Shown here: piece after piece, positions 1 through 7,522 of the stretch
Position numbering within the stretch: the stretch's first letter is position 1
Layout: every line of letters starts with the position of its first letter
From: Chloroflexota bacterium
GTDB lineage: Bacteria > Chloroflexota > UBA6077 > CF-72
Length of the DNA stretch: 18,886 bases
Assembly (NCBI GenBank): GCA_019247135.1
Contig: JAFAPL010000299.1
Location: 1-18,886, forward strand
Reading direction: 5' to 3'
Notes under the pieces: model-generated
The model's input: the letters and a program-made list of their open reading frames with translations, nothing else
Told to the model about the DNA's origin: nothing
The model's database searches: none
Program-made: the position numbers and the translations under genes

Positions 1-441
1 CGTGTCGAGCCCGTCGACGTCGTCCTGTACGTACGGCTCGAAGGTTCCCTCCGACCGCGACCTGCCGCGCGTATCCTGGACGACATAGACATAGCCGTGC
101 TGCGCGAAAAACGGCCCTTCGCCCGCCAGTGTGTCTTTGCCGTAGGGTGTCCGAACGAGAATGGCCGGTTGGCTGGTGTTGGTGTCGGGCCGGTACACGT
201 CGGTGGCGAGGTGCACACCATCACGCATGCGGACCATCACATTCGAGTCAACATGCACATGCACCGAGTTGGAGTTCGATTGCGCCACCACGAGCTGTGG
301 CAGGAGCAAGGCAGCGGCAACGATCAGGGCTGCGCTCATCATCGTCCAGGGTGCGAACTGACGAACAGTTCGCGATGGCCGGCGATGTGCTGGGCCGCGG
401 CCTCGATATTGCTGCACCGCATGCCGCGGTCGTGTGAGCAT
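1..441 (-). CDS. CocE/NonD family (S15-like) secreted hydrolase, N-terminal part (partial at left edge)
   Basis: Translating the minus strand inward from 441 or 342 gives an open frame to base 1. It contains the classic CocE/NonD N-terminus: MRDGVHLATDVYRP, then ILVRTPYGKD, then YVYVVQDTRGRSRSEGTFEPY and DDVDGLD. In cocaine esterase the Tyr of the (T/N)PY segment helps form the oxyanion hole; here it is Tyr67, counting from 342. The catalytic Ser/Asp/His lie beyond the window. A signal peptide is visible after the 342 start (AALIVAAALLLPQLVVA, likely cut before QS), so the enzyme is probably exported. An in-frame ATG at 441 would add 33 Arg-rich residues. Neither start has a good ribosome binding site, and 342 gives the more usual signal peptide. 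Family members hydrolyse esters or act as acyl-amino-acid/X-Pro peptidases; the substrate is unknown. The gene is divergent from the OpgC-esterase fusion. Confidence 0.85.
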   Translation of the reverse strand, partial: MLTRPRHAVQQYRGRGPAHRRPSRTVRQFAPWTMMSAALIVAAALLLPQLVVAQSNSNSVHVHVDSNVMVRMRDGVHLATDVYRPDTNTSQPAILVRTPYGKDTLAGEGPFFAQHGYVYVVQDTRGRSRSEGTFEPYVQDDVDGLDT

Positions 442-451
442 GAGCTCAGGT

Positions 452-480
452 AGCGTAGGCGATAGTCGCCTCTTTACGCT
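452..480. promoter_or_regulatory. Nested inverted repeat in divergent intergenic region
   Basis: Between the two divergent genes lies AGCGTA (452-457), matched by TACGCT (475-480). It encloses a second perfect dyad AGGCGA-TAG-TCGCCT (457-471). It may be an operator shared by the divergent promoters or a stem-loop in a 5' leader. I saw no convincing -35/-10 pair on either strand here, so the regulatory role is an inference. Confidence 0.4.
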
Positions 481-492
481 GACTGGAAGCGC

Positions 493-2805
493 ATGAGCGT
501 AGCCACGCCGGTCAAGCCCACCCCCGCGCCCGCCACCCAGGTAGCCGCGGCGGCGCCAGCGTATGTGATGCGCGGTCGCGACCTCCGCATCGACTTCCTG
601 CGCGGACTCTGCGTGATCGCGATGATGGTCGACCACATCGCGGGCGCCTCGGGGCTGTACGCCGTCACAGGTGGCAACCGCTTCTATACGTCTGCCGCTG
701 AAGGGTTCATCTTCGTTTCTGGCCTGGTCGCAGGCCGCGCGTACACCCGCATCATCGAACGAGACGGTCTCAGCCACGGGCTGAACCGCGTGCTCAAGCG
801 CGCCGGTCAGCTGTATCTGCTGGCAGTCACGCTGACCCTGGTGTTCGTGCCCGTCTCAGAAGTGTTCCACCTCCCGTGGGCCCTGGGCTGGAACATGCAC
901 GACGGGGTGGATTTCGTGGTGAGCGTCGTGACGCTGCACCGCACGTACTACCTCGTCGACGTGATGGTCCTGTACGTGCTGCTGCTCGTATCGGCGGCCC
1001 TGGCGTTTGTGCTACTGGTGCGCGGCCAGTCACGCTTTGTCCTGGCCGGCTCATGGCTGTTGTGGCTGGGGTATCAGGTTTTTCCCGACCAGGTGACAAT
1101 GCCGTGGCCCATCGTCGGCAACAACCTCTTCTACTTCCCAGCCTGGCAGGTGTTGTTCTTCACGGGCCTGGTTCTGGGACATGAGTGGGAGCGGGAGCTC
1201 GCCAGGCCCTCGGCCGGCAGCTACGCGCAGCGCATTCTCGGACGCGTGGAGAGCAAGGAGTGGCGGCGACGTGCCCTGCTCATCGGCGCGAGCGTGCTCG
1301 CGCTGGTGATCGTCTTCTACGCGCTGCAAGACATGCTTCTTCGTTTTGCGTTCCGCGATTCCGGTGATGCCGCGGCTGCCCAGGCGACGTTGCTCACGAC
1401 CGTCTTCAGCAAGGCGGACCTTCGGTTCGGCCGCGTGGCGGTCTTCGCGCTCGTTTTCGTGGTGCTGTTCCTGGCTGCGACCGAGTGGTGGACCCTCCTT
1501 CGTCGCGCAGTAGGTTGGCTGGTGGTGCCGCTGGGCCAGAACGCGCTGTATGCGTACTCGGCGCACGTGCTGATCGCACTTGCGGTGGCGTATGAGCTGG
1601 TCAGGCGCTTCGGCGATATCAATGAAGTTCCCGCCCGCGTGAACGCGGCAATCCAGGTGGGCGCGATCCTGCTGGTCTGGGCGCTGGTTCAGATCCGGCC
1701 GGTGCGGGCGCTCGCCTCCTCGCCGCGGCTCTGGTTCCCCGTGCCGGTCGCGCTTGGGATTGCCGCGCTGGTCATGCTGCCCCGTTTCGCACCCGATTCA
1801 GGGATATCTTTGAATGCGACCGCGCCGGTCGCTGCCCCGAATGCCGCCTCCAGCGCCGATGCGGCCGTCGCGCGGACATACGGAACGGCGATTCCAGCGG
1901 GCGTGGAACCCGCCCTGTCGTCTGAGGCCGAGGCGCCGCCGATCGCGCAGCCAACGCTGGTAGCAACCGCCGCGCCTGCCTCGGCAACACCGGCCCCCAC
2001 TCACACCGCCCCGTCACTCGCGACGATTCTCAGCCAGCCGAGCAACGCGGCCGGCTCATTACAGGGCGCTCTGTTTGAACCTGAATTCTTCTCAGCCGCC
2101 CTCAACACGAACGAGCGGTACTACGTTTATCTCCCGCCTGGATATCAGACCGCAGGCAAGCGTTACCCGGTGCTGTACATGCTGCACGGTGGTGGCGGGC
2201 GTTTCGAATGGGTTGGTTACGGCCTCATCGGCGCGGCTGACAGTCAGATTGCCAGCGGCAAACTGCCGCCGATGATCATCGTCCTGCCACAAGGCGACCA
2301 GGGTTACTGGGTCAATCATCAGAACGGTGGACCGCGCTGGGGTGACTATCTGTCGCAGGACATCGTCAAAATGATCGACTCCACATATCCGACGATCGCC
2401 GACGCCAAGCACCGCGCCGTGGGTGGCATGTCGATGGGTGGCTGGGGCGCGCTGTACCAGGCGTTCACGCACCCAGACGAGTTTGGGGTGGCGGGTGCCC
2501 ACGCGGCTTCGCTGCGCGATGGGAGTGGGTCGATGCCGTTTCTGCCCAAGGGCGATGCATTCAATGCCTACGATCCCGTGCAGCTGGCCGCCAACGCGTC
2601 TGGACTGAACAACGTGAAGGTGTGGGTGGACGCGGACGACCAGGACCCGTGGGTCAAACGGGATGCGGACCTGCACAACAAGTTGGACCAGCGGCACATC
2701 TCGAACGAATATCACGTGTTCCCGGGCAAGCACGGCGGCTCGTACTGGCACGATCACGTACCGGATTACCTGAACTTTTACGCGCACGCACTGGCAGCGT
2801 CCTGA
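493..2805 (+). CDS. OpgC-type membrane acyltransferase fused to C-terminal esterase D/tributyrin-esterase-like domain
   Basis: 770 aa, ATG start with GGAAG just upstream. After a short Pro/Ala-rich N-terminus, residues about 28-415 form an OpgC-like (acyltransferase superfamily) membrane domain: RDLRIDFLRGLCVIAMMVDH, then AAEGFIFVSGLVAGRAY, with roughly ten hydrophobic segments. OpgC proteins succinylate periplasmic glucans in Proteobacteria. Residues about 430-530 are a low-complexity Ala/Pro/Thr/Ser linker. Residues about 540-770 are an alpha/beta-hydrolase of the esterase D (PF00756-type) group: YYVYLPPGY, YPVLYMLHGGGG, nucleophile elbow GMSMGGW with Ser647, acidic candidates Asp713/Asp715/Asp716 in VDADDQDPW, and His747 in GKHGGSYWHDH. 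The triad looks intact. The linker suggests the hydrolase sits on the extracytoplasmic side. It could edit the acyl groups the membrane half adds, or act as an acyltransferase like antigen-85-type members of the fold. The fusion is unlike the stand-alone OpgC of about 380 aa. Confidence 0.88.
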   Translation: MSVATPVKPTPAPATQVAAAAPAYVMRGRDLRIDFLRGLCVIAMMVDHIAGASGLYAVTGGNRFYTSAAEGFIFVSGLVAGRAYTRIIERDGLSHGLNRVLKRAGQLYLLAVTLTLVFVPVSEVFHLPWALGWNMHDGVDFVVSVVTLHRTYYLVDVMVLYVLLLVSAALAFVLLVRGQSRFVLAGSWLLWLGYQVFPDQVTMPWPIVGNNLFYFPAWQVLFFTGLVLGHEWERELARPSAGSYAQRILGRVESKEWRRRALLIGASVLALVIVFYALQDMLLRFAFRDSGDAAAAQATLLTTVFSKADLRFGRVAVFALVFVVLFLAATEWWTLLRRAVGWLVVPLGQNALYAYSAHVLIALAVAYELVRRFGDINEVPARVNAAIQVGAILLVWALVQIRPVRALASSPRLWFPVPVALGIAALVMLPRFAPDSGISLNATAPVAAPNAASSADAAVARTYGTAIPAGVEPALSSEAEAPPIAQPTLVATAAPASATPAPTHTAPSLATILSQPSNAAGSLQGALFEPEFFSAALNTNERYYVYLPPGYQTAGKRYPVLYMLHGGGGRFEWVGYGLIGAADSQIASGKLPPMIIVLPQGDQGYWVNHQNGGPRWGDYLSQDIVKMIDSTYPTIADAKHRAVGGMSMGGWGALYQAFTHPDEFGVAGAHAASLRDGSGSMPFLPKGDAFNAYDPVQLAANASGLNNVKVWVDADDQDPWVKRDADLHNKLDQRHISNEYHVFPGKHGGSYWHDHVPDYLNFYAHALAAS

Positions 2806-2814
2806 TGGGGACTT

Positions 2815-2896
2815 CAAGGGGGCTCCGCCCCCTTGTACCCCGGAGCGGCTGACGCGCTCGCAGGATCCCGAGGGATCGCAAGGGCCTGAGCCCTTG
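2815..2896. repeat. Hairpin intergenic repeat (1.5 units), possible terminator
   Basis: Directly after the OpgC-esterase stop is a 9-bp stem, 3-nt loop hairpin, CAAGGGGGC-TCC-GCCCCCTTG (2815-2835). A dyad GATCCC-GA-GGGATC follows (2864-2877), then a second hairpin CAAGGGC-CTGA-GCCCTTG (2879-2896). The start-to-start distance is 64 bp. The sequence after the first hairpin (CTTGTACCCCGGAGCGG...GCGCTCGC) matches the 59-bp repeat unit at 10197-10480 with scattered differences, so both belong to one dispersed family. No U-tract follows the stems. They could slow or end transcription, but that is inferred. Confidence 0.7.
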
Positions 2897-2915
2897 GCAC
2901 ACCCCCTGGGGCGGG

Positions 2916-2946
2916 TTGACGCTCCTGCGCGAGTCCCGCTTAGAAT
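2916..2946 (+). promoter_or_regulatory. Candidate sigma70-type promoter for the sugar-nucleotide operon
   Basis: TTGACG (2916-2921) and TAGAAT (2941-2946) are separated by 19 bp, a little longer than the optimum. Transcription would start near 2953, giving a leader of about 54 nt before the GTG at 3007. GTGGAG (2996-3001) precedes that start by 5 nt and can serve as ribosome binding site. Confidence 0.5.
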
Positions 2947-3006
2947 CGCCAGCCGTACCCGTGCCGTTGTGGCTGCGGGGTCAAGTCATCAGAGCGTGGA
3001 GCCACA

Positions 3007-4008
3007 GTGAAGACTGTCTTCGTCACTGGCGGAGCAGGGTACGTCGGAGCCATCCTCGTCCCCAAACTGCTCGCGGCCGGATATCGAGTCCGCGTCCTCG
3101 ATCTTTTCTTGTTCGGTCGCGACGTACTTCCGATGGAACACCCGGACCTCGAGTGCATCGAGGGCGACATTCGAGACGAAGCCTTGCTCGAGGGTACGCT
3201 TCCAGGCAGCGATGCGGTCATTCACCTCGCGTGCATCTCGAATGACCCGAGTTTCGAGCTCAACCCGGACCTGAGTCGCTCGATCAACTACGAGTGCTTC
3301 GAACCACTCGTGCGAATCGCACAGAACAGCGGGATCGGGCGCTTTATCTACGCTTCGACGTCGAGCGTCTATGGCGTCAGCGACGCGCCTGACGTCACGG
3401 AAGATCACCCGCTCGTCCCCCTGACCGACTACAACAAATACAAGGGTCTCTGCGAGCCGATCCTCCAGCGCTACGAGTCGCCCGAGTTCACAACCGTCAT
3501 CATTCGACCCGCGACAGTGTGCGGCTATTCACCCCGTCAGCGGCTCGACCTGACCGTCAACATCCTGACGAACCTGGCGGTCAACAACCGCAAGATCACC
3601 ATCTTCGGCGGAGCGCAGAAGCGGCCAAACATCCACATCGAAGACATCACCGATCTCTACGTCGACCTGCTGGAACGACCGCGCGAACAGATCGCCGGAG
3701 AGATCTTCAACGCCGCCTATGAAAATCACACCGTTGCCGAACTGGGTGACATGGTGCAGGACGTGGTCAGTCGCGAAATGCCCGAACTCGGCCCAATCGC
3801 GGTCGAGACGAGTGCGAGCGACGACCTGCGTTCGTATCACGTGTCATCGGCGAAGATAAGAAGACAGCTTGGCTGGGCGCCAAAGCGAAGCGTCGAAGAC
3901 GCGATCGTTGACCTCTGTCGCGCGTTCAAAGAGGGCAAGTTACCCGGCTCACTCAGCGATACGCGCTACTTCAACGTCAAGCGTTTGCAAGAGATCGGGT
4001 TGACGTGA
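3007..4008 (+). CDS. Extended SDR: NAD-dependent nucleotide-sugar epimerase/dehydratase (first of pair)
   Basis: 333 aa, GTG start preceded by GGAG at 5 nt. The Rossmann motif TGGAGYVG has Gly8-Gly11-Gly14, and Asp32 at the end of beta-2 (VLDLFLFG) favours NAD(H). The active site is complete: ASTSSVYG (Ser/Thr at 117-120) and Tyr142-xxx-Lys146 in DYNKYKG. IIRPATVCGYSPRQR and the NIHIEDITDLY segment are typical of extended SDRs acting on nucleotide sugars. The family interconverts C4/C3/C5 configurations or dehydrates NDP-sugars in the cytoplasm. The sequence alone does not tell epimerase from dehydratase or reductase. It is the first gene of a tightly coupled operon and its stop overlaps the next start (GTGA, 4005-4008). 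Confidence 0.9.
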   Translation: MKTVFVTGGAGYVGAILVPKLLAAGYRVRVLDLFLFGRDVLPMEHPDLECIEGDIRDEALLEGTLPGSDAVIHLACISNDPSFELNPDLSRSINYECFEPLVRIAQNSGIGRFIYASTSSVYGVSDAPDVTEDHPLVPLTDYNKYKGLCEPILQRYESPEFTTVIIRPATVCGYSPRQRLDLTVNILTNLAVNNRKITIFGGAQKRPNIHIEDITDLYVDLLERPREQIAGEIFNAAYENHTVAELGDMVQDVVSREMPELGPIAVETSASDDLRSYHVSSAKIRRQLGWAPKRSVEDAIVDLCRAFKEGKLPGSLSDTRYFNVKRLQEIGLT

Positions 4009-4994
4009 AGCGAGCGGTCGTCACCGGTGGCGCCGGCTTCATCGGCAGCCACATGGTCGATCTGCTGCTTGAACGCGACTGGCGAGTGACCGTGCTCGAC
4101 AGTCTGGCGACTGGTCGGCTGGAGAATCTGCGCCAGCACCGATCCGAGCCACGGCTGGACGTCCTCGAGATGGATGTCTGTGCTCTGGAGCCGTCGTCGT
4201 CAATTTTGAACGACGTCACATACGTATTTCACTTTGCTGGCATGGGCGACATCGTGCCCTCCATCGAACGGCCGCTGGCGTACATGCACGCGAACGTCGA
4301 CGGCACACTCGCGGTGGTCGAAGCCGCGCGTCACAGTCGCATTTCAAAACTGGTCTATGCGGCATCGTCGTCCTGCTACGGGCCTGATCCGCCCGTACCG
4401 ACCGCCGAGGACGCACCGATTCGACCCGCCTATCCATACGCGCTCAGCAAATACCTGGGCGAGTCCGTGGTGCTCCACTGGGGCCAGCTTTACCACCTGC
4501 CAGTGAATTCGATCCGCATCTTCAATGCATACGGCCCGCGCGTCCGCACCACGGGCGCGTACGGCGCCGTCTTCGGCGTTTTCCTCGCGCAACGGTTGCA
4601 CAATCGGCCCCTCACCGTCGTCGGCGACGGCACACAGACCCGAGACTTCGTCCACGTGCGCGACGTCGCTCGCGCGTTCTGGCTAGCGGCCGAGAGCACC
4701 CATTCCGGTCACGTCTACAATGTCGGCGGCGGGCAGCCACGCGCGGTCAACGAGTTGGCGCGTCTGATCGACGGCGACATCACCTACATTCCGAAGCGGC
4801 CGGGCGAGCCGGATTGCACGTGGGCGGATATCCGCAAAGTCAAGGGCGACCTACACTGGGAGCCGACAGTTAACTTCGAACGGGGTGTTGCGGAAATGGT
4901 TCAAGACATCCAGGCGTGGGCGGACGCACCTGTCTGGGACGCTGCGTCAATCGCGACGGCGACCAGAACCTGGTTCGAGTACCTGGCTCCGTGA
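4005..4994 (+). CDS. Extended SDR: UDP-glucose/UDP-GlcNAc 4-epimerase-like NAD-dependent epimerase/dehydratase
   Basis: 329 aa; the GTG start shares 4 bp with the preceding stop. TGGAGFIGSHMVDLLL carries the GxxGxxG motif (Gly8/11/14), with Asp32 in VLDSLATGRLENL. The catalytic Ser lies in ASSSCYG (121-123), and Tyr145-xxx-Lys149 in YPYALSKYLGE. RIFNAYGPR, VVGDGTQTRDFVHVRDVARA and YNVGGG are signature blocks of the GalE/WbpP/RmlB group, closer to 4-epimerases than its upstream neighbour is. Two different SDRs in sequence imply at least two changes on the sugar ring, or one epimerase plus one dehydratase/reductase. Substrate unknown. The next gene starts inside its stop codon (GTGA, 4991-4994). 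Confidence 0.9.
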   Translation: MKRAVVTGGAGFIGSHMVDLLLERDWRVTVLDSLATGRLENLRQHRSEPRLDVLEMDVCALEPSSSILNDVTYVFHFAGMGDIVPSIERPLAYMHANVDGTLAVVEAARHSRISKLVYAASSSCYGPDPPVPTAEDAPIRPAYPYALSKYLGESVVLHWGQLYHLPVNSIRIFNAYGPRVRTTGAYGAVFGVFLAQRLHNRPLTVVGDGTQTRDFVHVRDVARAFWLAAESTHSGHVYNVGGGQPRAVNELARLIDGDITYIPKRPGEPDCTWADIRKVKGDLHWEPTVNFERGVAEMVQDIQAWADAPVWDAASIATATRTWFEYLAP

Positions 4995-6553
4995 GGCCCA
5001 ACTACGAGTCCAAGATACGGTCGGTAGACGAGGTGGCGGCCGAGATCGGCCCGCGCCCGAGAGATCGGACCGTGATCATGTGCCACGGTGCCTTCGACAT
5101 CGTCCACCCGGGCCATCTGCGGCATCTCATGTACGCCAAAGAAAAGGCCGACATCCTCATCGCCAGCATCACGACTGACGAATACATCACCAAGGCCGAG
5201 CATCGGCCCTTCGTCCCCCAGGAGCTTCGTGCCGGCAGCCTGGCGGTCCTGGAAATGGTCGACTACGTCGTCATCGACCCGAACCCCACACCGATCCAGA
5301 ACATCCGTCGTCTGCAGCCGGACTATTTCGCCAAGGGCTATGAGTACTTCGCCAATGGCGTTCCGCCCAAAACTCAAGAAGAAATGGACACGTTGGCGGA
5401 ATACGGCGGCGAGATGGTCTTTACACCAGGCGACGTCGTGTACTCGTCGTCGGCCCTGATCGAGGCCAGCCCACCTCAGCTTGGTCTCGAAAAACTGGTG
5501 GCGCTGCTCGAGTCCGAGGGCCTGCGCTTCAAGGATCTGCGCCAGGTGCTCAAGAATCTCGCCGGCGTTCGCGTGCACATCCTCGGCGACACCATCGTCG
5601 ACAGCTACTCGTACTGCTCACTGCTCGGCGCGACGGCGAAATCGCCGACCTTCAGCGTCAAGCACGACTCGACCGAACGCTTCTCGGGCGGTGGCGCGAT
5701 CGTGGCGAAACACATGCGCTCGGCGGGCGCCTCCGTCACGTTTTCAACCGTGCTGGGCAACGACGAACTGCGTGGTTTCGTCGAGTTCGACCTGGCTCAA
5801 TGCGGAATTGACTGTCTGCCCGTCATCGACGCGACGCGACCGACCACCCACAAAGAGCGCTTCATCAGCGACGGTTACAAACTGCTCCAGGTCGATCGAG
5901 TCGACAACGGTGTGATTTCTGACAAAGTGCTGGAACGGCTGGCCGAACAGTTGGAATCTACGCCGGCCGACCTGGTCGTGTTCAGTGACTTTCGGCATGG
6001 CATCTTCAACCGCCAGACCATCCGTACCCTCAAGAAGGCCATCCCGGCCAACGCGATGAAGGCGGCCGACAGTCAGGTCTCGAATCGGTGGGGCAACATC
6101 CTGGACTTCGTCGACTTCGATCTCCTGACGCCGAATGAGCGCGAAGCGCGCTTCGCTCTCGGTGACCAGGACTCGATGGTCCGTCCGTTGGCTTCCGAGC
6201 TATTTCGACGTGCCCACTGCAAGCATTTGATCTTGAAACTCGGCGAACGCGGCTTGATCGCCTACCGTTCGCCCGGTCCGATGCCGCGCGAGTTCTTTCC
6301 CGTCGATACTTTTGCCGACCATGTTGTCGATCCCATCGGAGCTGGCGATGCGCTGCTCGCGTATACCGCGCTGTCGCTTGCCGCGGACGGCAATTTCGTG
6401 GTGGCCAGCATTCTCGGAGCGCTGGGCGCTGCTGTCGCGTGCGAACGAGAAGGCAATCTGCCGGTGTGGCCGGGTGAAGTCGAACGCAAAATTGATGACC
6501 TGGAACGCCGGGTCCGCTACGAGGTGGCCGAGCTCGCAATCGCGCGGGCGTGA
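4991..6553 (+). CDS. Bifunctional cytidylyltransferase-type nucleotidyltransferase / PfkB sugar kinase (HldE-like, reversed domain order)
   Basis: 520 aa from a GTG whose last two bases start the previous stop (GTGA). An ATG at 4916 in the same frame would add 25 residues and overlap the SDR gene by 79 bp, so it is less likely. Residues about 25-160 are a nucleotidyltransferase with the HxGH motif in GAFDIVHPGHLRHL (His39, His42). Residues about 192-515 are a PfkB/ribokinase-fold kinase: ILGDTIVDSYSY, the substrate-binding SGGGAIVAKHM, THKERF...LLQVDRVD as in heptose-7-phosphate kinases, LLTPNEREA, and the catalytic DPIGAGDALLA (Asp453). E. coli HldE, which makes ADP-heptose from heptose-7-phosphate, has the kinase first and the transferase second; here the order is inverted. 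The likely role is phosphorylation at C1 plus nucleotide activation of a heptose or similar sugar phosphate. The sugar and nucleotide are not determined. Confidence 0.88.
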   Translation: MRPNYESKIRSVDEVAAEIGPRPRDRTVIMCHGAFDIVHPGHLRHLMYAKEKADILIASITTDEYITKAEHRPFVPQELRAGSLAVLEMVDYVVIDPNPTPIQNIRRLQPDYFAKGYEYFANGVPPKTQEEMDTLAEYGGEMVFTPGDVVYSSSALIEASPPQLGLEKLVALLESEGLRFKDLRQVLKNLAGVRVHILGDTIVDSYSYCSLLGATAKSPTFSVKHDSTERFSGGGAIVAKHMRSAGASVTFSTVLGNDELRGFVEFDLAQCGIDCLPVIDATRPTTHKERFISDGYKLLQVDRVDNGVISDKVLERLAEQLESTPADLVVFSDFRHGIFNRQTIRTLKKAIPANAMKAADSQVSNRWGNILDFVDFDLLTPNEREARFALGDQDSMVRPLASELFRRAHCKHLILKLGERGLIAYRSPGPMPREFFPVDTFADHVVDPIGAGDALLAYTALSLAADGNFVVASILGALGAAVACEREGNLPVWPGEVERKIDDLERRVRYEVAELAIARA

Positions 6554-7458
6554 GATACCTCCTGGTCGGGCTCGGCAATCTGGGCCAGAAACGTCTGGCC
6601 GTGCTCGGTGCTCGCTGTGTTGCCACGGTGGATCCGTTCAACACCTCGGCGACTTATGGCTCACCGCAAGAGTGTCCGACCGACGCCTACGACTGTGCGC
6701 TCCTGTCCGTGCCCAACGAGACAAAGCTCGACCTGATTCGTTACTTCCTGCGGAACGGCAAGCACGTCCTTGTGGAAAAACCACTCATGTTGAGCCGTGC
6801 GGAGGCCGACGAGCTCAGTCAGCTAGCGAGAGACCGGGGCGCCATCTGGTACACCTCGTACAACCATCGCTTCGAACCGATGATCGTGCAGTTGAAGCGG
6901 TTACTCGAGGCGGAGACGCTCGGCGAGATCTATCACGCCCGCTTGTTCTACGGGAACGGGACGGCGCAGAACATCGTCGGGACCTGGCGCGAACGCGGCC
7001 TTGGAGTCCTCGAGGACCTGGGCTCGCACTTGCTCGATCTCGCAGGCTATGTACTCGGCTTCGGTGGCAGCCGATTCTCGCCCGTTGTCTTGCAGCGCAA
7101 CGAACTGACCACGTTCGACCACGTGATCTTGAGCTCCTCAGATGAGCGCGTGGTGCTCGAAGCCTCCTACGTGTGTTGGAAAAACACGTTCGGGATCGAC
7201 GTGTACGGCAAGGCGGGCTCCGCGCACGTTAGCGGCCTTGCGAAGTGGGGCCCGAGCGAACTGATCGTACGCCAGCGCGTGCTGCCGAGCGGCGTCCCTA
7301 CGGAGACGGTTCAAAGCGTGTCCGGCGGCGAGGATCCGACCTGGCACGCTGACCTCGAGTATTTCGAGACACTCTGCACTCGGAGATGTACGTCGGCCGC
7401 AAATGACGTATGGGTTTCAGAAACGTTCGATTCGATTGCCGCTGAGGCAGTGCGTTGA
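6550..7458 (+). CDS. Gfo/Idh/MocA family NAD(P)-dependent oxidoreductase
   Basis: 302 aa; GTG start overlaps the previous stop (GTGA, 6550-6553). The dinucleotide-binding motif is GLGNLG (residues 7-12), near the N-terminus. The family hallmark EKP is at 76-78 in HVLVEKPLM, then YNHRF (104-108), and the substrate/catalytic segment EDLGSHLLDL (Asp156, His160). The protein is shorter than the usual 330-380 aa, mainly because of compact N- and C-terminal parts, but all motifs are present. Such enzymes oxidise or reduce a hydroxyl/keto group of sugars, sugar phosphates or NDP-sugars, for example NDP-3- or 4-ketosugars. Translational coupling to the kinase/nucleotidyltransferase argues for a step on the same activated sugar. 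It is the last gene of the four-gene coupled set. Confidence 0.88.
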   Translation: MRYLLVGLGNLGQKRLAVLGARCVATVDPFNTSATYGSPQECPTDAYDCALLSVPNETKLDLIRYFLRNGKHVLVEKPLMLSRAEADELSQLARDRGAIWYTSYNHRFEPMIVQLKRLLEAETLGEIYHARLFYGNGTAQNIVGTWRERGLGVLEDLGSHLLDLAGYVLGFGGSRFSPVVLQRNELTTFDHVILSSSDERVVLEASYVCWKNTFGIDVYGKAGSAHVSGLAKWGPSELIVRQRVLPSGVPTETVQSVSGGEDPTWHADLEYFETLCTRRCTSAANDVWVSETFDSIAAEAVR

Positions 7459-7484
7459 CTCGGCGTGCTAGGCAAGCCTACAGT
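7455..7484 (+). promoter_or_regulatory. Promoter with operator-like dyad, upstream of transaldolase-like gene
   Basis: TTGACT (7455-7460) overlaps the stop codon of the preceding gene. It is followed after 18 bp by TACAGT (7479-7484), predicting a start near 7491. The spacer contains a perfect dyad TAGGC-AA-GCCTA (7469-7480), whose last two bases overlap the -10 box. A dyad there is where a repressor, or a MerR-type activator acting on a long spacer, would bind. Confidence 0.6.
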
Positions 7485-7505
7485 GGCTCCATCGTGGATC
7501 CGCGC

Positions 7506-7512
7506 AGGAGGG
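7506..7512 (+). promoter_or_regulatory. Strong ribosome binding site deciding the 7523 start
   Basis: AGGAGGG is a full anti-Shine-Dalgarno match ten bases before the GTG at 7523. It is the best ribosome binding site in the window; the neighbouring coupled genes have none this good. Confidence 0.75.
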
Positions 7513-7522
7513 ATCTGAAGTC

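Noticed and set aside
2806..3006. Small genes in the gap before the sugar operon
   Set aside because: The gap is accounted for by hairpin repeats, a promoter and a short leader; no frame with a ribosome binding site and sensible composition was seen.
4916..4990. 25-residue N-terminal extension of the nucleotidyltransferase-kinase
   Set aside because: It overlaps the SDR gene by 79 bp, has no family similarity, and a GTGA start at 4991 matches the other junctions in the operon.
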